From assembly GCA_050313295.1 (NCBI GenBank), contig JBNPLD010000016.1: DNA of 37,451 nucleotides. The stretch is one strand, 5' to 3'. Shown here piece after piece: positions 7,963 to 15,637 of this stretch (positions are counted from its first letter, which is position 1; each line of letters begins with the position of its first letter). The position numbers and the translations under genes were made by a program. This DNA comes from S5-A14a sp022766365 (GTDB lineage Bacteria; Bacillota; Clostridia; Peptostreptococcales; Anaerovoracaceae). The notes beneath the pieces were generated by a model that did not search any database, was not told the origin of the DNA, and saw only the letters and a list, made by a program, of their open reading frames with translations.

Positions 7963-8096
7963 CAATTCAACTCCCGGTTATCTTTCATTCTTTTGCCTTT
8001 GCGGGGATTGACCAATACTATTAAATAGATACTATTCTTATAATCGTCATTGATATTGTTCCGGACTTAACACGCAGACAAGCTATCTGACACCTT

Positions 8097-8618
8097 TCAA
8101 TCAATATCCGAAGGTTCCCAGATTATAGGATTCCCCAAACTCTCAAGGAATCTGACAAATTGGAATTTCTTAACGGTTAAAGTTGCAGTATTCCTGTTTG
8201 GGTGAAAATTTATCAGTTCCTCATCATCTGCTTCTCTTATGGACCTGTCAACCACAACCACGATATCTCTTTCCTCATTGTTTAAAAGTCCATATGGGCT
8301 AACTGAGCCGGGTCTGAGTGCCATTTTCTCATATAGCTCATCAGGGTGAGCAAATCTGATCTTTCCCCATCCTGTAAAACTCTTATAATGCTTATTTTCC
8401 ATGTGACGACTGTCTTCTATTATTACGAGATAGTATTTATCCGCCTTTTTATCTTTAATCAACAAATTCTTAAAATTCAGGCCGGGCATAAGGCAGTCAT
8501 TATCAATAACATCCTCCACTGAAAAAAGCGGAGGATGCTCTATAACCGTATAATCATCTATGCCCAGGTTTACTAGCCATTCATACAATTCTTTTTCTGT
8601 AACCATTTCTTCATTCAA
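8097..8618 (-). CDS. YbaK/ProX-type aminoacyl-tRNA deacylase
   Basis: This 173-residue protein belongs to the YbaK/ProRS-INS superfamily, which hydrolyses mischarged tRNA in trans. Motifs include VIEHPPLFSVEDV near the N-terminus, the GSVSPYGLLNN loop (104-114) and NFHPNRNTATLT (137-148), closest to the ProXp-ala/PrdX group that removes Ala from tRNA-Pro. The start is uncertain: TTG at 8618 or ATG at 8606, both with weak ribosome sites. It follows the ABC permease by 28 nt and may be cotranscribed with it. Assignment to the deacylase family is firm; the exact tRNA substrate is inference. Confidence 0.87.
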   Translation of the reverse strand: MNEEMVTEKELYEWLVNLGIDDYTVIEHPPLFSVEDVIDNDCLMPGLNFKNLLIKDKKADKYYLVIIEDSRHMENKHYKSFTGWGKIRFAHPDELYEKMALRPGSVSPYGLLNNEERDIVVVVDRSIREADDEELINFHPNRNTATLTVKKFQFVRFLESLGNPIIWEPSDID

Positions 8619-8646
8619 CTTTCACAATACTTACGTCCGCCTTTAA

Positions 8647-10260
8647 TTACTCAACCTTCATGAACAATTTTCGGCCGTTTGACTTTAACATACTATACAA
8701 AACACCGCTTCCGATGAGCAATCCTGCAATCATTATCCACATGAATCCATAGAAATCAATAAATGTTGAGAAAATGAACACATAAACAATAATCAAAATT
8801 ATAAGAGACCCCATAGCAGAAAAACTGGCAATAGTCGGACCCCCTGCCCTTTTAAAAGCCTCATTTTCACTGAGCCAATCCAGTTTATAATGTTTGAGAT
8901 TTATATATAGGCCAAATTGACTGAAGAATGCCATTGTGACTATAGGCATCAGCAACATCAGAATGATTGTACCACTATCCATCGAAAACAGGAAAATATT
9001 GAGAATTGCCAGAAGTTCAAAGAACGGCAAAAGACAAACAAAGGGTGTCATCACCTTTGAAGCAAATATTTCTCTTGTGGTAATGGGTAAACTCTTTAGA
9101 ATCCAAAGATTTTTCCCCTCAAGATTAATTGATGCCGATGTCATTATTGATCCGGTTGACACAAAGGCATAAAGTCCCATTGCAACAATATAGGGCAGAA
9201 CACTCTCACTTTTCACTCCGTACAAAGCTAAAAAATTCATCAGAGAACCGTAATCATTCTTCTTAATAAAAAGATACACGATAACCATTGCCGGGAAAAT
9301 TATTGATGTTCCATAGTTTAAAAAGTACATCGGAGTGCCGAAAAATCTGGAAATTTCTTTCTGCAGTAAAGCCTTGAACACCGATCTTTTCGCTGCAGTC
9401 TCATCCCTGTACTTAGTCTTCTTAGTCTGCTTTTTCATAAGCAAAATATTAACATAGGATTTCTGCATAACCCAAAAAATCACGCATGAAGGGATCAGCG
9501 TAATTGCCAGATATATCAGCGTATACCCGATATTATGCCCTGTTGCACCGGCTGCCATCAAAAACACGGGCTTGGCAAAGTTGTTCAGACTCTCTGCAAT
9601 TGCCTCTCCATTCCTCGCTATACTATCTCCAAAGCTCTGCATATTGAGAATAACATAGAAATATCCTATAAAAAAGCCGACGTAAATGATTGTCGATATC
9701 AGTGTTTTGTTCTGCACCCTACCTAAAATCATGCTGAGAAGCCAAGCGAATATGCTCGTGAGCATAGTCGCGAATACTACCATTGCAACGTAGTCTATTA
9801 CTATGAATAAGGCAAATACCACACCCGAATCTGATCCCGACGGTCTTCCTAAAAAATATCCCGCCACAGTCCCGGTCAAAAAAGGAAGGGCATAGAGCAT
9901 ATTGAATCCCGCAATAGCAAATATTCTGGAAATAAGAATATGACCCGGCTTTATAGGCATAGCCAGAAGCATTTCGTTATCCTTAGACTCGTATATCTGT
10001 TGATACGCCATGAATACGCTGCCTATGAAGCACAGCACAAATGCTGACATGAAACTGATAGCCACACCTATCCATGCAATCCCCTTTTGCCAAAGTTCAC
10101 CTGTTGTTACAAGGGTTATAGGAATTATAAACGCATTGATAAGCAAAAAATACCATATAAATCCAAATGCGACCAGTCCTATGCTCATGGCTTTTTTCTT
10201 CTTGCCGAACATGGCTGACATCATCAGTCTGATTCTGATTCCAACGAGAAGTTTAATCAT
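8647..10260 (-). CDS. ABC-2 type exporter, membrane subunit
   Basis: This 537-residue protein has about twelve hydrophobic segments and basic cytoplasmic loops (KKQTKKTKYRDETAAKR near 275-290). It resembles the large ABC-2 permeases paired with EcsA/YthP-like ATPases in Firmicutes. It overlaps the 3' end of the ATPase gene by 8 nt, so translation is probably coupled and the two form one transporter. Substrate is unknown; such pairs are usually annotated as multidrug, lipid or peptide exporters. No extracellular binding protein is encoded nearby, consistent with export. Confidence 0.85.
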   Translation of the reverse strand: MIKLLVGIRIRLMMSAMFGKKKKAMSIGLVAFGFIWYFLLINAFIIPITLVTTGELWQKGIAWIGVAISFMSAFVLCFIGSVFMAYQQIYESKDNEMLLAMPIKPGHILISRIFAIAGFNMLYALPFLTGTVAGYFLGRPSGSDSGVVFALFIVIDYVAMVVFATMLTSIFAWLLSMILGRVQNKTLISTIIYVGFFIGYFYVILNMQSFGDSIARNGEAIAESLNNFAKPVFLMAAGATGHNIGYTLIYLAITLIPSCVIFWVMQKSYVNILLMKKQTKKTKYRDETAAKRSVFKALLQKEISRFFGTPMYFLNYGTSIIFPAMVIVYLFIKKNDYGSLMNFLALYGVKSESVLPYIVAMGLYAFVSTGSIMTSASINLEGKNLWILKSLPITTREIFASKVMTPFVCLLPFFELLAILNIFLFSMDSGTIILMLLMPIVTMAFFSQFGLYINLKHYKLDWLSENEAFKRAGGPTIASFSAMGSLIILIIVYVFIFSTFIDFYGFMWIMIAGLLIGSGVLYSMLKSNGRKLFMKVE

Positions 10261-11122
10261 TGTCTACCCGCCTTTCCCCTGAAGAATCATCTGTACTTTC
10301 TAAGCTTTCTCTTATTGGTACATCTGAGTTTATCCGGGTCTCTCCTTCCGATCTGTCTTTGCGATCACGGTTTTGGTTTATCGGAGCTCCGATATTAACG
10401 GCCTCATTTCCATCGCCTTCAAGTTCCAGGAAAACATCTTCCAGCGTTGTATTTCCCTTTACTTCTTCCATAGTTCCCGAAGTGACAAGCTTTCCTTTTT
10501 TGATTATTGCCACCTTATCACATAACTTCTCTGCAACTTCAAGTACATGGGTTGAAAAGAAAATGGCTCCGCCTTCGTCGCACAGTTCTCTCATCATCCC
10601 CTTGAGATGATGAGAAGCGGAAGGATCCAATCCTACAAACGGTTCATCCATCAGCCAAAGTTTCGGCTTATGAATCAGTGCCGATATTATCGCAAGTTTC
10701 TGCTTCATTCCGTGTGAATACGAGCTTATCTGCTGAGCAAGGTTGTCATAAATTCCAAACTTGGTTGCCAGTTCCCTGATGCGCTTACGCCTTTCTTCAG
10801 GCTCCACCCCATAGACATCCCCAACAAAGTTCAAATATTTGATTCCTGTCAGAACTTCATAAAGATCAGGGTTGTCAGGAATATATGAAATTATCCTCTT
10901 GCAACCTATCGGATCGTCCTTAATGTTCTTGCCGTCAATTAGAATTTCGCCTTGATCAAAGTCAAGAATACCGCAACAGGCCTTCAATGTCGTCGTCTTG
11001 CCTGCACCGTTGTGGCCAATGAAAGCATAGATTTCACCGGGGTTAATCTCCAGGGATAGATTGTCCACTGCCAGAAAATCCTCATACTTTTTGGTGTAGT
11101 TCTTGATTGAAAGTATGCTCAT
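10253..11122 (-). CDS. ABC transporter ATP-binding subunit
   Basis: This 289-residue ATPase has Walker A GHNGAGKT (36-43), a divergent signature SYSHGMKQK (about 135-143) in place of LSGGQ, Walker B LWLMDEP with the following D-loop GLDPS, and the H-loop STHVLEVAE. These are typical of ABC-2 exporter ATPases such as EcsA/YthP. The last 50 residues form an unusual hydrophilic, charged tail (DRKDRSEGETRINSD) outside the nucleotide-binding fold. The ATG at 11122 lies in a roughly 125-nt leader from the promoter at 11249-11277. It overlaps the permease gene by 8 nt. Confidence 0.93.
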   Translation of the reverse strand: MSILSIKNYTKKYEDFLAVDNLSLEINPGEIYAFIGHNGAGKTTTLKACCGILDFDQGEILIDGKNIKDDPIGCKRIISYIPDNPDLYEVLTGIKYLNFVGDVYGVEPEERRKRIRELATKFGIYDNLAQQISSYSHGMKQKLAIISALIHKPKLWLMDEPFVGLDPSASHHLKGMMRELCDEGGAIFFSTHVLEVAEKLCDKVAIIKKGKLVTSGTMEEVKGNTTLEDVFLELEGDGNEAVNIGAPINQNRDRKDRSEGETRINSDVPIRESLESTDDSSGERRVDND

Positions 11123-11248
11123 ATTTTTACCGTACTTCGCCTTTCCTTAATTTGAAAATAAAATCAAACTTATCTGCTAAATGTGAATCTCCGACCTGCT
11201 TCATGATAAAGAGATCTTCATGAACTTATGACCACAGAAACACCTGTG

Positions 11249-11277
11249 ATTATACCATATTCTATTCTGAATTTGAA
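11249..11277 (-). promoter_or_regulatory. Promoter of the ABC exporter operon
   Basis: TTCAAA (11277-11272) and a perfect TATAAT (11254-11249) are spaced 17 bp, predicting a start near 11242. The roughly 120-nt leader contains two small inverted repeats, CACAG/CTGTG just after the start and TTCATGA/TCATGAA about 40 nt further on. The trxB terminator ends at 11282, immediately upstream, so the two units are well insulated. Confidence 0.65.
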
Positions 11278-11281
11278 CATT

Positions 11282-11311
11282 AAAAAAACAGGACCACTCA
11301 GGTAGCCCTGT
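11282..11311 (-). terminator. Rho-independent terminator of trxB
   Basis: On the minus strand a 10-bp stem (11311-11302 with 11297-11288, two G-U pairs, loop CTGA) is followed by seven T residues at 11288-11282. It lies about 105 nt beyond the trxB stop. Confidence 0.8.
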
Positions 11312-11417
11312 AATATTCAGACGGAACCAATGATTATTAATCGGATGAATCCATATAGCGAATTTGAATTTTTACAACTCTTATTCAATTTCAGTCAGTT
11401 AAATATGCACACAGCAA

Positions 11418-12353
11418 TTACTGATTATTTACCTCGTAGCAAGTTTTATTAATATGCTCTATTGCTGCAAGTGCTGCGACTGCTCCGTCTGCCACTGCAG
11501 TGGTAATCTGTCTGACTTTCTTAGTTCTACAGTCTCCTGCTGCGAAAACTCCCGGAGTCCCCGTCTGACAATCTTCCCCTGCTTCTACATATCCTGCCTT
11601 ATTTAATTTAACAAAATCTTTGAAAACTTCATTTTGAGGAACTTGTCCGATAGCAACGAAAATTCCGTTTACATTCAAAGTGCGCTTCTCTTTGGTCTCT
11701 CTGTTTTCGACTTCTACGCCTTCAAGGTACTTATCACCTTTTAAACCTGTTACCACGGCATTTAAAACCGGTTCCACGTTTGCTTTGCTCTTTACTCTGG
11801 CAACATTCGTAGCATCGGCTCTAAACTCGTCTCTTCGATGAATCAGATATACTTTCTCAGCCAAATCACTGAGAATTTCCGCATCCTCTAAAGCGGTATT
11901 GCCGCCACCTGCAACTGCTACTACCTTATCTTTAAAAAACGCTCCGTCACAAGTTGCACAGTAACTGATGCCTGCACCCTTAAATCTGTCTTCACCATCT
12001 ACACCCAACGGCCTTGGTTGTGCACCTGTAGCAATTATAATTGATTTACAGCGGTACTCGTTTCCTGACTCAGTAACAACGGTTTTAACAGGTTTGTCAG
12101 CATCCGTAACTCGAATAATCTTCTCATACTTCATCTCTGCCCCAAGATCCGTAAACTGTTTGTACACCTGGTTAGCAAATTCTAATCCTGTCATATCCGG
12201 CATTCCCGGATAGTTTGCAACATCGGCAGTATTTATAACCTGACCTCCATAACTGAGCTGATCGAAAAGTACAGTTTTCTTTCCTCCCCTTTGTCCGTAT
12301 ATCGCAGCAGTCATTCCGGCAGGACCGGCACCTATTATTAATATATCGTACAT
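11418..12353 (-). CDS. trxB: Thioredoxin-disulfide reductase
   Basis: This flavoenzyme uses NADPH to reduce thioredoxin in the cytosol. The 311 residues carry the FAD-binding GAGPAGMTAAIYG (8-20), the redox-active CATCDG (Cys132 and Cys135), the NADPH-binding GGGNTALEDA (about 149-158) and the C-terminal FAD motif GVFAAGDCR. Length matches the family. The ATG at 12353 has a strong GGAGG 7 nt upstream. It is monocistronic, ending at the terminator 11282-11311. A structured terminator-like region (12425-12528) lies just upstream. Thioredoxin itself is not in the window. Confidence 0.96.
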   Translation of the reverse strand: MYDILIIGAGPAGMTAAIYGQRGGKKTVLFDQLSYGGQVINTADVANYPGMPDMTGLEFANQVYKQFTDLGAEMKYEKIIRVTDADKPVKTVVTESGNEYRCKSIIIATGAQPRPLGVDGEDRFKGAGISYCATCDGAFFKDKVVAVAGGGNTALEDAEILSDLAEKVYLIHRRDEFRADATNVARVKSKANVEPVLNAVVTGLKGDKYLEGVEVENRETKEKRTLNVNGIFVAIGQVPQNEVFKDFVKLNKAGYVEAGEDCQTGTPGVFAAGDCRTKKVRQITTAVADGAVAALAAIEHINKTCYEVNNQ

Positions 12354-12424
12354 AAAAAAACCTCCTGTCTCACATTTCTCATAATTGATACCCCTCTAAA
12401 TGCTTTTAACACTTCTCCCAATAC

Positions 12425-12528
12425 AAAAAGCCCTGCTGTCATGACCTTCGGAATCTCCTTTCTTATGGAGATTCTTATGAAAATCACAACGCACAGGACT
12501 TTACTTTTCAAATTAAGTCAGGAGATTC
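12425..12528 (-). terminator. Terminator of the BMP gene with competing GAATCTCC arms
   Basis: On the minus strand AGTCCTG (12500-12494) pairs with CAGGGCT (12435-12429, one G-U) and is followed by TTTTTG. Inside, GAATCTCC (12474-12467) pairs with GGAGATTC (12458-12451), 8 bp. A second identical GAATCTCC (12528-12521) lies earlier in the RNA and could compete for the same partner. It terminates the lipoprotein transcript. It may also act as a leader for trxB, whose start is 71 nt downstream. Confidence 0.6.
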
Positions 12529-12589
12529 TCTTAAATAATTAATTTCTGAAATCCTTAACCTGGCAAATATGAATATTCTGGCTGAAATC

Positions 12590-13678
12590 TTATTTGATGA
12601 TGATCAGATTGATCTTAGGTGCCTTTGAAGCAAGTTCATCTTCCTTAGTATCTCGATCAGTTGGAACCTGTATATTCCCCTCAGCAAGATCTTTGTAAAC
12701 CTTGTCGTAATCAGCCTGTTTGAAATCTCTGAACTGGGATGTCTTCATAGGCAGACCTATTCTCTTCTCCTTAGCTCCCAGAACCAGAGCTTCACCACCC
12801 TTGAACTCGTCCTTCTTATAGGCATCAAGCTGGTCCTTAACAGACTCTTTGAGGAGCTTCATAGCTGAAGTAATTACAGTCTTTGACTGTGCACTCTGGT
12901 CAACGTCTACACCGATAACCTTACCGTTACTCTCCTCAGCTGCTGCAGAAATTGAATCGAAGATTGCTCCTCCGCATGAGAATATAACTTCAGTACCGTC
13001 TGCAAACCAACCGGCAGCTTTAGCTTTGATGTCAGGAGATGCCTGGAATCCGCCTGTGTAGTTGTATTTGATAGAAACGTCCTTACCTACTTCAAGAGCT
13101 GCATCATTAGCACCCTTTACAAATCCATAGCCATATTTGATAACTGCAGGTACTGCCATTCCGCCCATGAAACCAAGTTTAGTATAGCCGTCCTTAACTG
13201 CAGCATAACCTGCAAGATATCCTGCCTCCTGCTCAGCGTAAACGATAGAAACCGTATTCTTTGCCACCTCAGGCTCAGATTCAGGTGTCTCTGCAGGAGC
13301 ACCATCAATAAATACAAACTTCACATCAGGATACTTTGACTGTGCCTGGAAAATCGGCTCCTGGAACAGGAATCCCGGCGTAGCTATAACCTTAGCTCCA
13401 TTCTTAACTGCAAGATCAATCTGCTCCATTCTTGCCTTGTTGGAGTTCTCAGAAGGCTGATAGTACTTGTAAGTAACATCGTTCTTCTCTGCCCATTCCT
13501 TAACTCCCTCCCAGGTTCCCTGGTTGAAAGACTTGTCGTCAATTGTTCCAACATCTGTAATCATTGCAATCTCATAGGTATCACTCTTATTGTCCTTCTT
13601 GGAATCATCCTTGCTGCCGCAAGCAAACGCAGTGATTGCCAGAGCAAGACAAAGTGCTACTGTAAGTGCTTTCTTCAT
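12590..13678 (-). CDS. BMP-family ABC substrate-binding lipoprotein (nucleoside-type)
   Basis: This 362-residue protein has a signal peptide with a lipobox-like AFAC (Cys20) and a charged linker GSKDDSKKD. It then shows the BMP/PnrA/Med fold: MITDVGTIDDKSFNQG (about 41-56), GAKVIATPGFLFQ, AEQEAGYLAGYAA, GFMGGM and IGVDVDQSAQ. Characterised members bind purine nucleosides for an ABC importer. Here the cognate ATPase and permease genes are not adjacent, so it must work with components encoded elsewhere or as a lone receptor. GGAGG lies 8 nt before the ATG, and a strong promoter sits at 13730-13758. The terminator is at 12425-12500. The lipobox is slightly atypical (Phe at -2, Ala at -3). Confidence 0.93.
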   Translation of the reverse strand: MKKALTVALCLALAITAFACGSKDDSKKDNKSDTYEIAMITDVGTIDDKSFNQGTWEGVKEWAEKNDVTYKYYQPSENSNKARMEQIDLAVKNGAKVIATPGFLFQEPIFQAQSKYPDVKFVFIDGAPAETPESEPEVAKNTVSIVYAEQEAGYLAGYAAVKDGYTKLGFMGGMAVPAVIKYGYGFVKGANDAALEVGKDVSIKYNYTGGFQASPDIKAKAAGWFADGTEVIFSCGGAIFDSISAAAEESNGKVIGVDVDQSAQSKTVITSAMKLLKESVKDQLDAYKKDEFKGGEALVLGAKEKRIGLPMKTSQFRDFKQADYDKVYKDLAEGNIQVPTDRDTKEDELASKAPKINLIIIK

Positions 13679-13729
13679 AATAAATTCCTCCTAAACTTCT
13701 TGTAACAATAATTAAGTTTGGTGTAAATT

Positions 13730-13758
13730 ATTATACGCTATTTTTGAAAAATTGTCCA
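13730..13758 (-). promoter_or_regulatory. Promoter of the BMP lipoprotein gene
   Basis: TGGACA (13758-13753) and a perfect TATAAT (13735-13730) are spaced 17 bp. The -35 box directly abuts the stop codon of the Nudix gene at 13759. The leader is about 45 nt and ends in GGAGG. Confidence 0.75.
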
Positions 13759-14412
13759 TTATTTTTCAATTGCGCTCAAGGTGCTGGCCAGAGTATCCAA
13801 TGTTGAAGCGGTTATCTTTGCAGTCATCCCCCACAAAATAGCTTCCTCATGTGGGAATGGTGAATATACAGGAATGGACCACTTCGTTCCCTTCCACGGA
13901 TTTCTCTCATTCACAAAAAGTTTGTCGGCATATGGAAACGATTCATCCATTTGAGCATTGATATTCTCCCAAAACAGTTCGGGCGGATTCTTTATCAGAT
14001 CACAAACCTTTACCAGGAATACCCTTTCCACCTCTTCCTGAGAAATATTCATCTTTTCGTAATCTTCATAATCTATCATTCCGATATAGCTGAACAGTGT
14101 ATAATTCGCATAGCCGTAGAGAATATCTCCTCTTCCCAGCACTGTTATTTTGTCCCTGTCAATGCCCAGTTCCTCACTGGTTTCCCTCACAGCTGCATTC
14201 ATCGGGCCTTCACCGTGTTCAACGCTTCCCCCCGGAAAGCACACTTCTCCCGGCTGCTGCTTAAGTTTCATCGATCTTACTTCATATAAGATATACAGTT
14301 CTCCGTCCTTTTCAACAAAAGGAATCAGAACAGAAAAGTACTTATGTGTTCCTATGGGCTTTGGAACATGCTTTCGAAAAACTTTATCAACATCCTTTAA
14401 GGTTATCTTCAC
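13759..14412 (-). CDS. Nudix hydrolase, CoA pyrophosphatase type (NudL-like)
   Basis: This 217-residue protein has a perfect Nudix box from Gly62 to Ile84 (GX5EX7RETSEELGI). The upstream NuCoA-type motif (YEVRSMKLKQQPGEVCFPGG, about 43-62) marks CoA diphosphatases such as NudL/YeaB. These cleave CoA or acyl-CoA to 3',5'-ADP and phosphopantetheine. The start is GTG at 14412, with GGAGGTG 5 nt upstream. The terminator of the preceding P-loop gene lies only about 10 nt before that ribosome site, so expression may depend on read-through or an unseen promoter. It is followed directly by the BMP promoter. Confidence 0.9.
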   Translation of the reverse strand: MKITLKDVDKVFRKHVPKPIGTHKYFSVLIPFVEKDGELYILYEVRSMKLKQQPGEVCFPGGSVEHGEGPMNAAVRETSEELGIDRDKITVLGRGDILYGYANYTLFSYIGMIDYEDYEKMNISQEEVERVFLVKVCDLIKNPPELFWENINAQMDESFPYADKLFVNERNPWKGTKWSIPVYSPFPHEEAILWGMTAKITASTLDTLASTLSAIEK

Positions 14413-14427
14413 ATTTTCACCTCCATA

Positions 14428-14454
14428 TAAAAATAAGGTGGGTCAAAGCCCACC
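14428..14454 (-). terminator. Terminator between the P-loop gene and the Nudix gene
   Basis: On the minus strand GGTGGG and CCCACC (14454-14449 with 14442-14437) flank a 6-nt loop and are followed by TTATTTTTAT. The T-rich tail runs almost into the GGAGG of the Nudix gene, so any read-through transcript would be translated at once. Confidence 0.7.
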
Positions 14455-14471
14455 ATTAACTTCAAAGTCAA

Positions 14472-14894
14472 TTAATTCAAAATTTCGTAGTCCGAGAAAT
14501 CAACGCCAATCATCTCTTCCATGTCTGCAGAAAGACTTACGACAAAATCCATACCGTAGTTCTTGGAAATGTTCTTAAGCCTTGTTAAAAACTCCGGCAG
14601 ATCACCGAGAGAGAAATCCGCATGCTTCAAAATGCTATCAATGAAGATTGTCTCAATATCGTGGTCCGAACTGATGATTCCGTATATAAATCCTATATAT
14701 TCATCGCTGTTAGTAATATGCTCAAAATCTTCCATGCACACAACCCTTATGCTGTACTTCAGATCGTACATTAAACGAGAATTTTTGTTTATAAAAATCA
14801 CACTGCCTTTACTGTTATCCACTGTCTCATTGGCTAATGCTATCATTTGCTTCGTCTTACCTGATCCCTTATGACCTACGATTAACTTAACCAT
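14472..14894 (-). CDS. Small P-loop nucleotide-binding protein of unknown role
   Basis: This is a 140-residue protein that is essentially one P-loop domain: MVKLIVGHKGSGKTKQ at the start (Walker A GHKGSGKT, about 7-14) and a Walker B-like ETIFIDSI in the middle. It ends in an acidic tail. I choose the ATG at 14894 because GAGGTGA lies 6 nt upstream; the more distal ATG at 14912 overlaps that site and lacks one of its own. Similar small Clostridia proteins are often labelled twitching motility or thymidine-kinase-like by weak similarity, which I do not endorse. It has its own promoter (14925-14953) and terminator (14428-14454). The function is unknown. Confidence 0.8.
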   Translation of the reverse strand: MVKLIVGHKGSGKTKQMIALANETVDNSKGSVIFINKNSRLMYDLKYSIRVVCMEDFEHITNSDEYIGFIYGIISSDHDIETIFIDSILKHADFSLGDLPEFLTRLKNISKNYGMDFVVSLSADMEEMIGVDFSDYEILN

Positions 14895-14924
14895 GAAAAT
14901 CACCTCACTCATCTTATTTCATTA

Positions 14925-14953
14925 ATTATACATTATTCCACATTGCTTTGCAA
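14925..14953 (-). promoter_or_regulatory. Promoter of the small P-loop gene
   Basis: TTGCAA (14953-14948) and a perfect TATAAT (14930-14925) are spaced 17 bp. The predicted start near 14918 gives a short leader of about 24 nt containing GAGGTGA, which supports the ATG at 14894. Confidence 0.7.
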
Positions 14954-15637
14954 TAAAAAGAGAATAGTTGTTCCCATCTCTTTAGCAGATTTAAAAAGCC
15001 CTGCGAATTCTTTATAAAGAGCATATATCATCTTATTCTTCATTAAGACATCAAAATGGTTTCATAAGCCCTATAATCCCATTGATCTAATGACAGCAAT
15101 CACCGTGTGCAAACATATACACCGGCAATTTTTGATACCATAGTTCTCATTTACAGAGTTTGGAGGATAAATCTGACCTTTATCAGGCACCAAATAATGT
15201 GCCTGATTTTCACCTTGGTCATCTAGTCCGAATTCGTTATTATCATGTTGGCTGCTTGGGGAGATCTGTGTATCTGTGTCACGGGATACAGTTTCCCCGT
15301 GATTTATATCATGATATACCCGGTATGCCGTTTCAAAACTGAATAACAAATAGATATTCTCCCGATGACTTTAAGTATCGTTTAGATAAGTTCCTGTCGG
15401 ATACATACCGGCTCTCCCTGCTCCCATGTATGCCGGAACAGGATAATCATTTATGCATATCAATCACTTCGTAACTCGTATATTGGCCTGATCATGATAA
15501 ACTGTCTGATTCAACATCGTACTAAATTGTTCTTCCATTATCTTTAGCAATTATGTGAACCATGATATCCATGGTCATAAGTTCATTGACGGCACTTGGA
15601 AATTGGGGTATTTTCTCGCTTTCTGACTGTGGCAACG
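14954..15637. other. Non-coding gap after polC with several hairpins
   Basis: No convincing gene lies between polC and the small P-loop gene promoter. The sequence holds ATCAGGCAC/GTGCCTGAT (15182-15190/15199-15207, followed by TTTT on the plus strand), TCACGGG/CCCGTGA near 15278-15302, and a large imperfect inverted repeat around 15390-15446 (TCCTGT...ACAGGA with inner TACAT/ATGTA). An imperfect ACCATG/CATGGT repeat lies near 15557-15573. A minus-strand frame at 15071-15349 (TTG start, 92 codons) has no recognisable similarity. The gap may carry a structured RNA or decayed sequence. No clear T-tract terminator for polC is visible. Confidence 0.5.
15182..15210 (+). terminator. Hairpin with short T-tract, plus-strand terminator-like
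   Basis: The perfect 9-bp stem ATCAGGCAC/GTGCCTGAT has an 8-nt loop and is followed by three further T residues. No plus-strand gene lies upstream, so what it would terminate is unclear; it might block antisense transcription into polC. Confidence 0.35.

Noticed and set aside
15071..15349. 92-codon minus-strand frame in the gap after polC
   Set aside because: TTG start only, unusual composition, spans hairpins and matches no family I know; kept only as part of the gap description.
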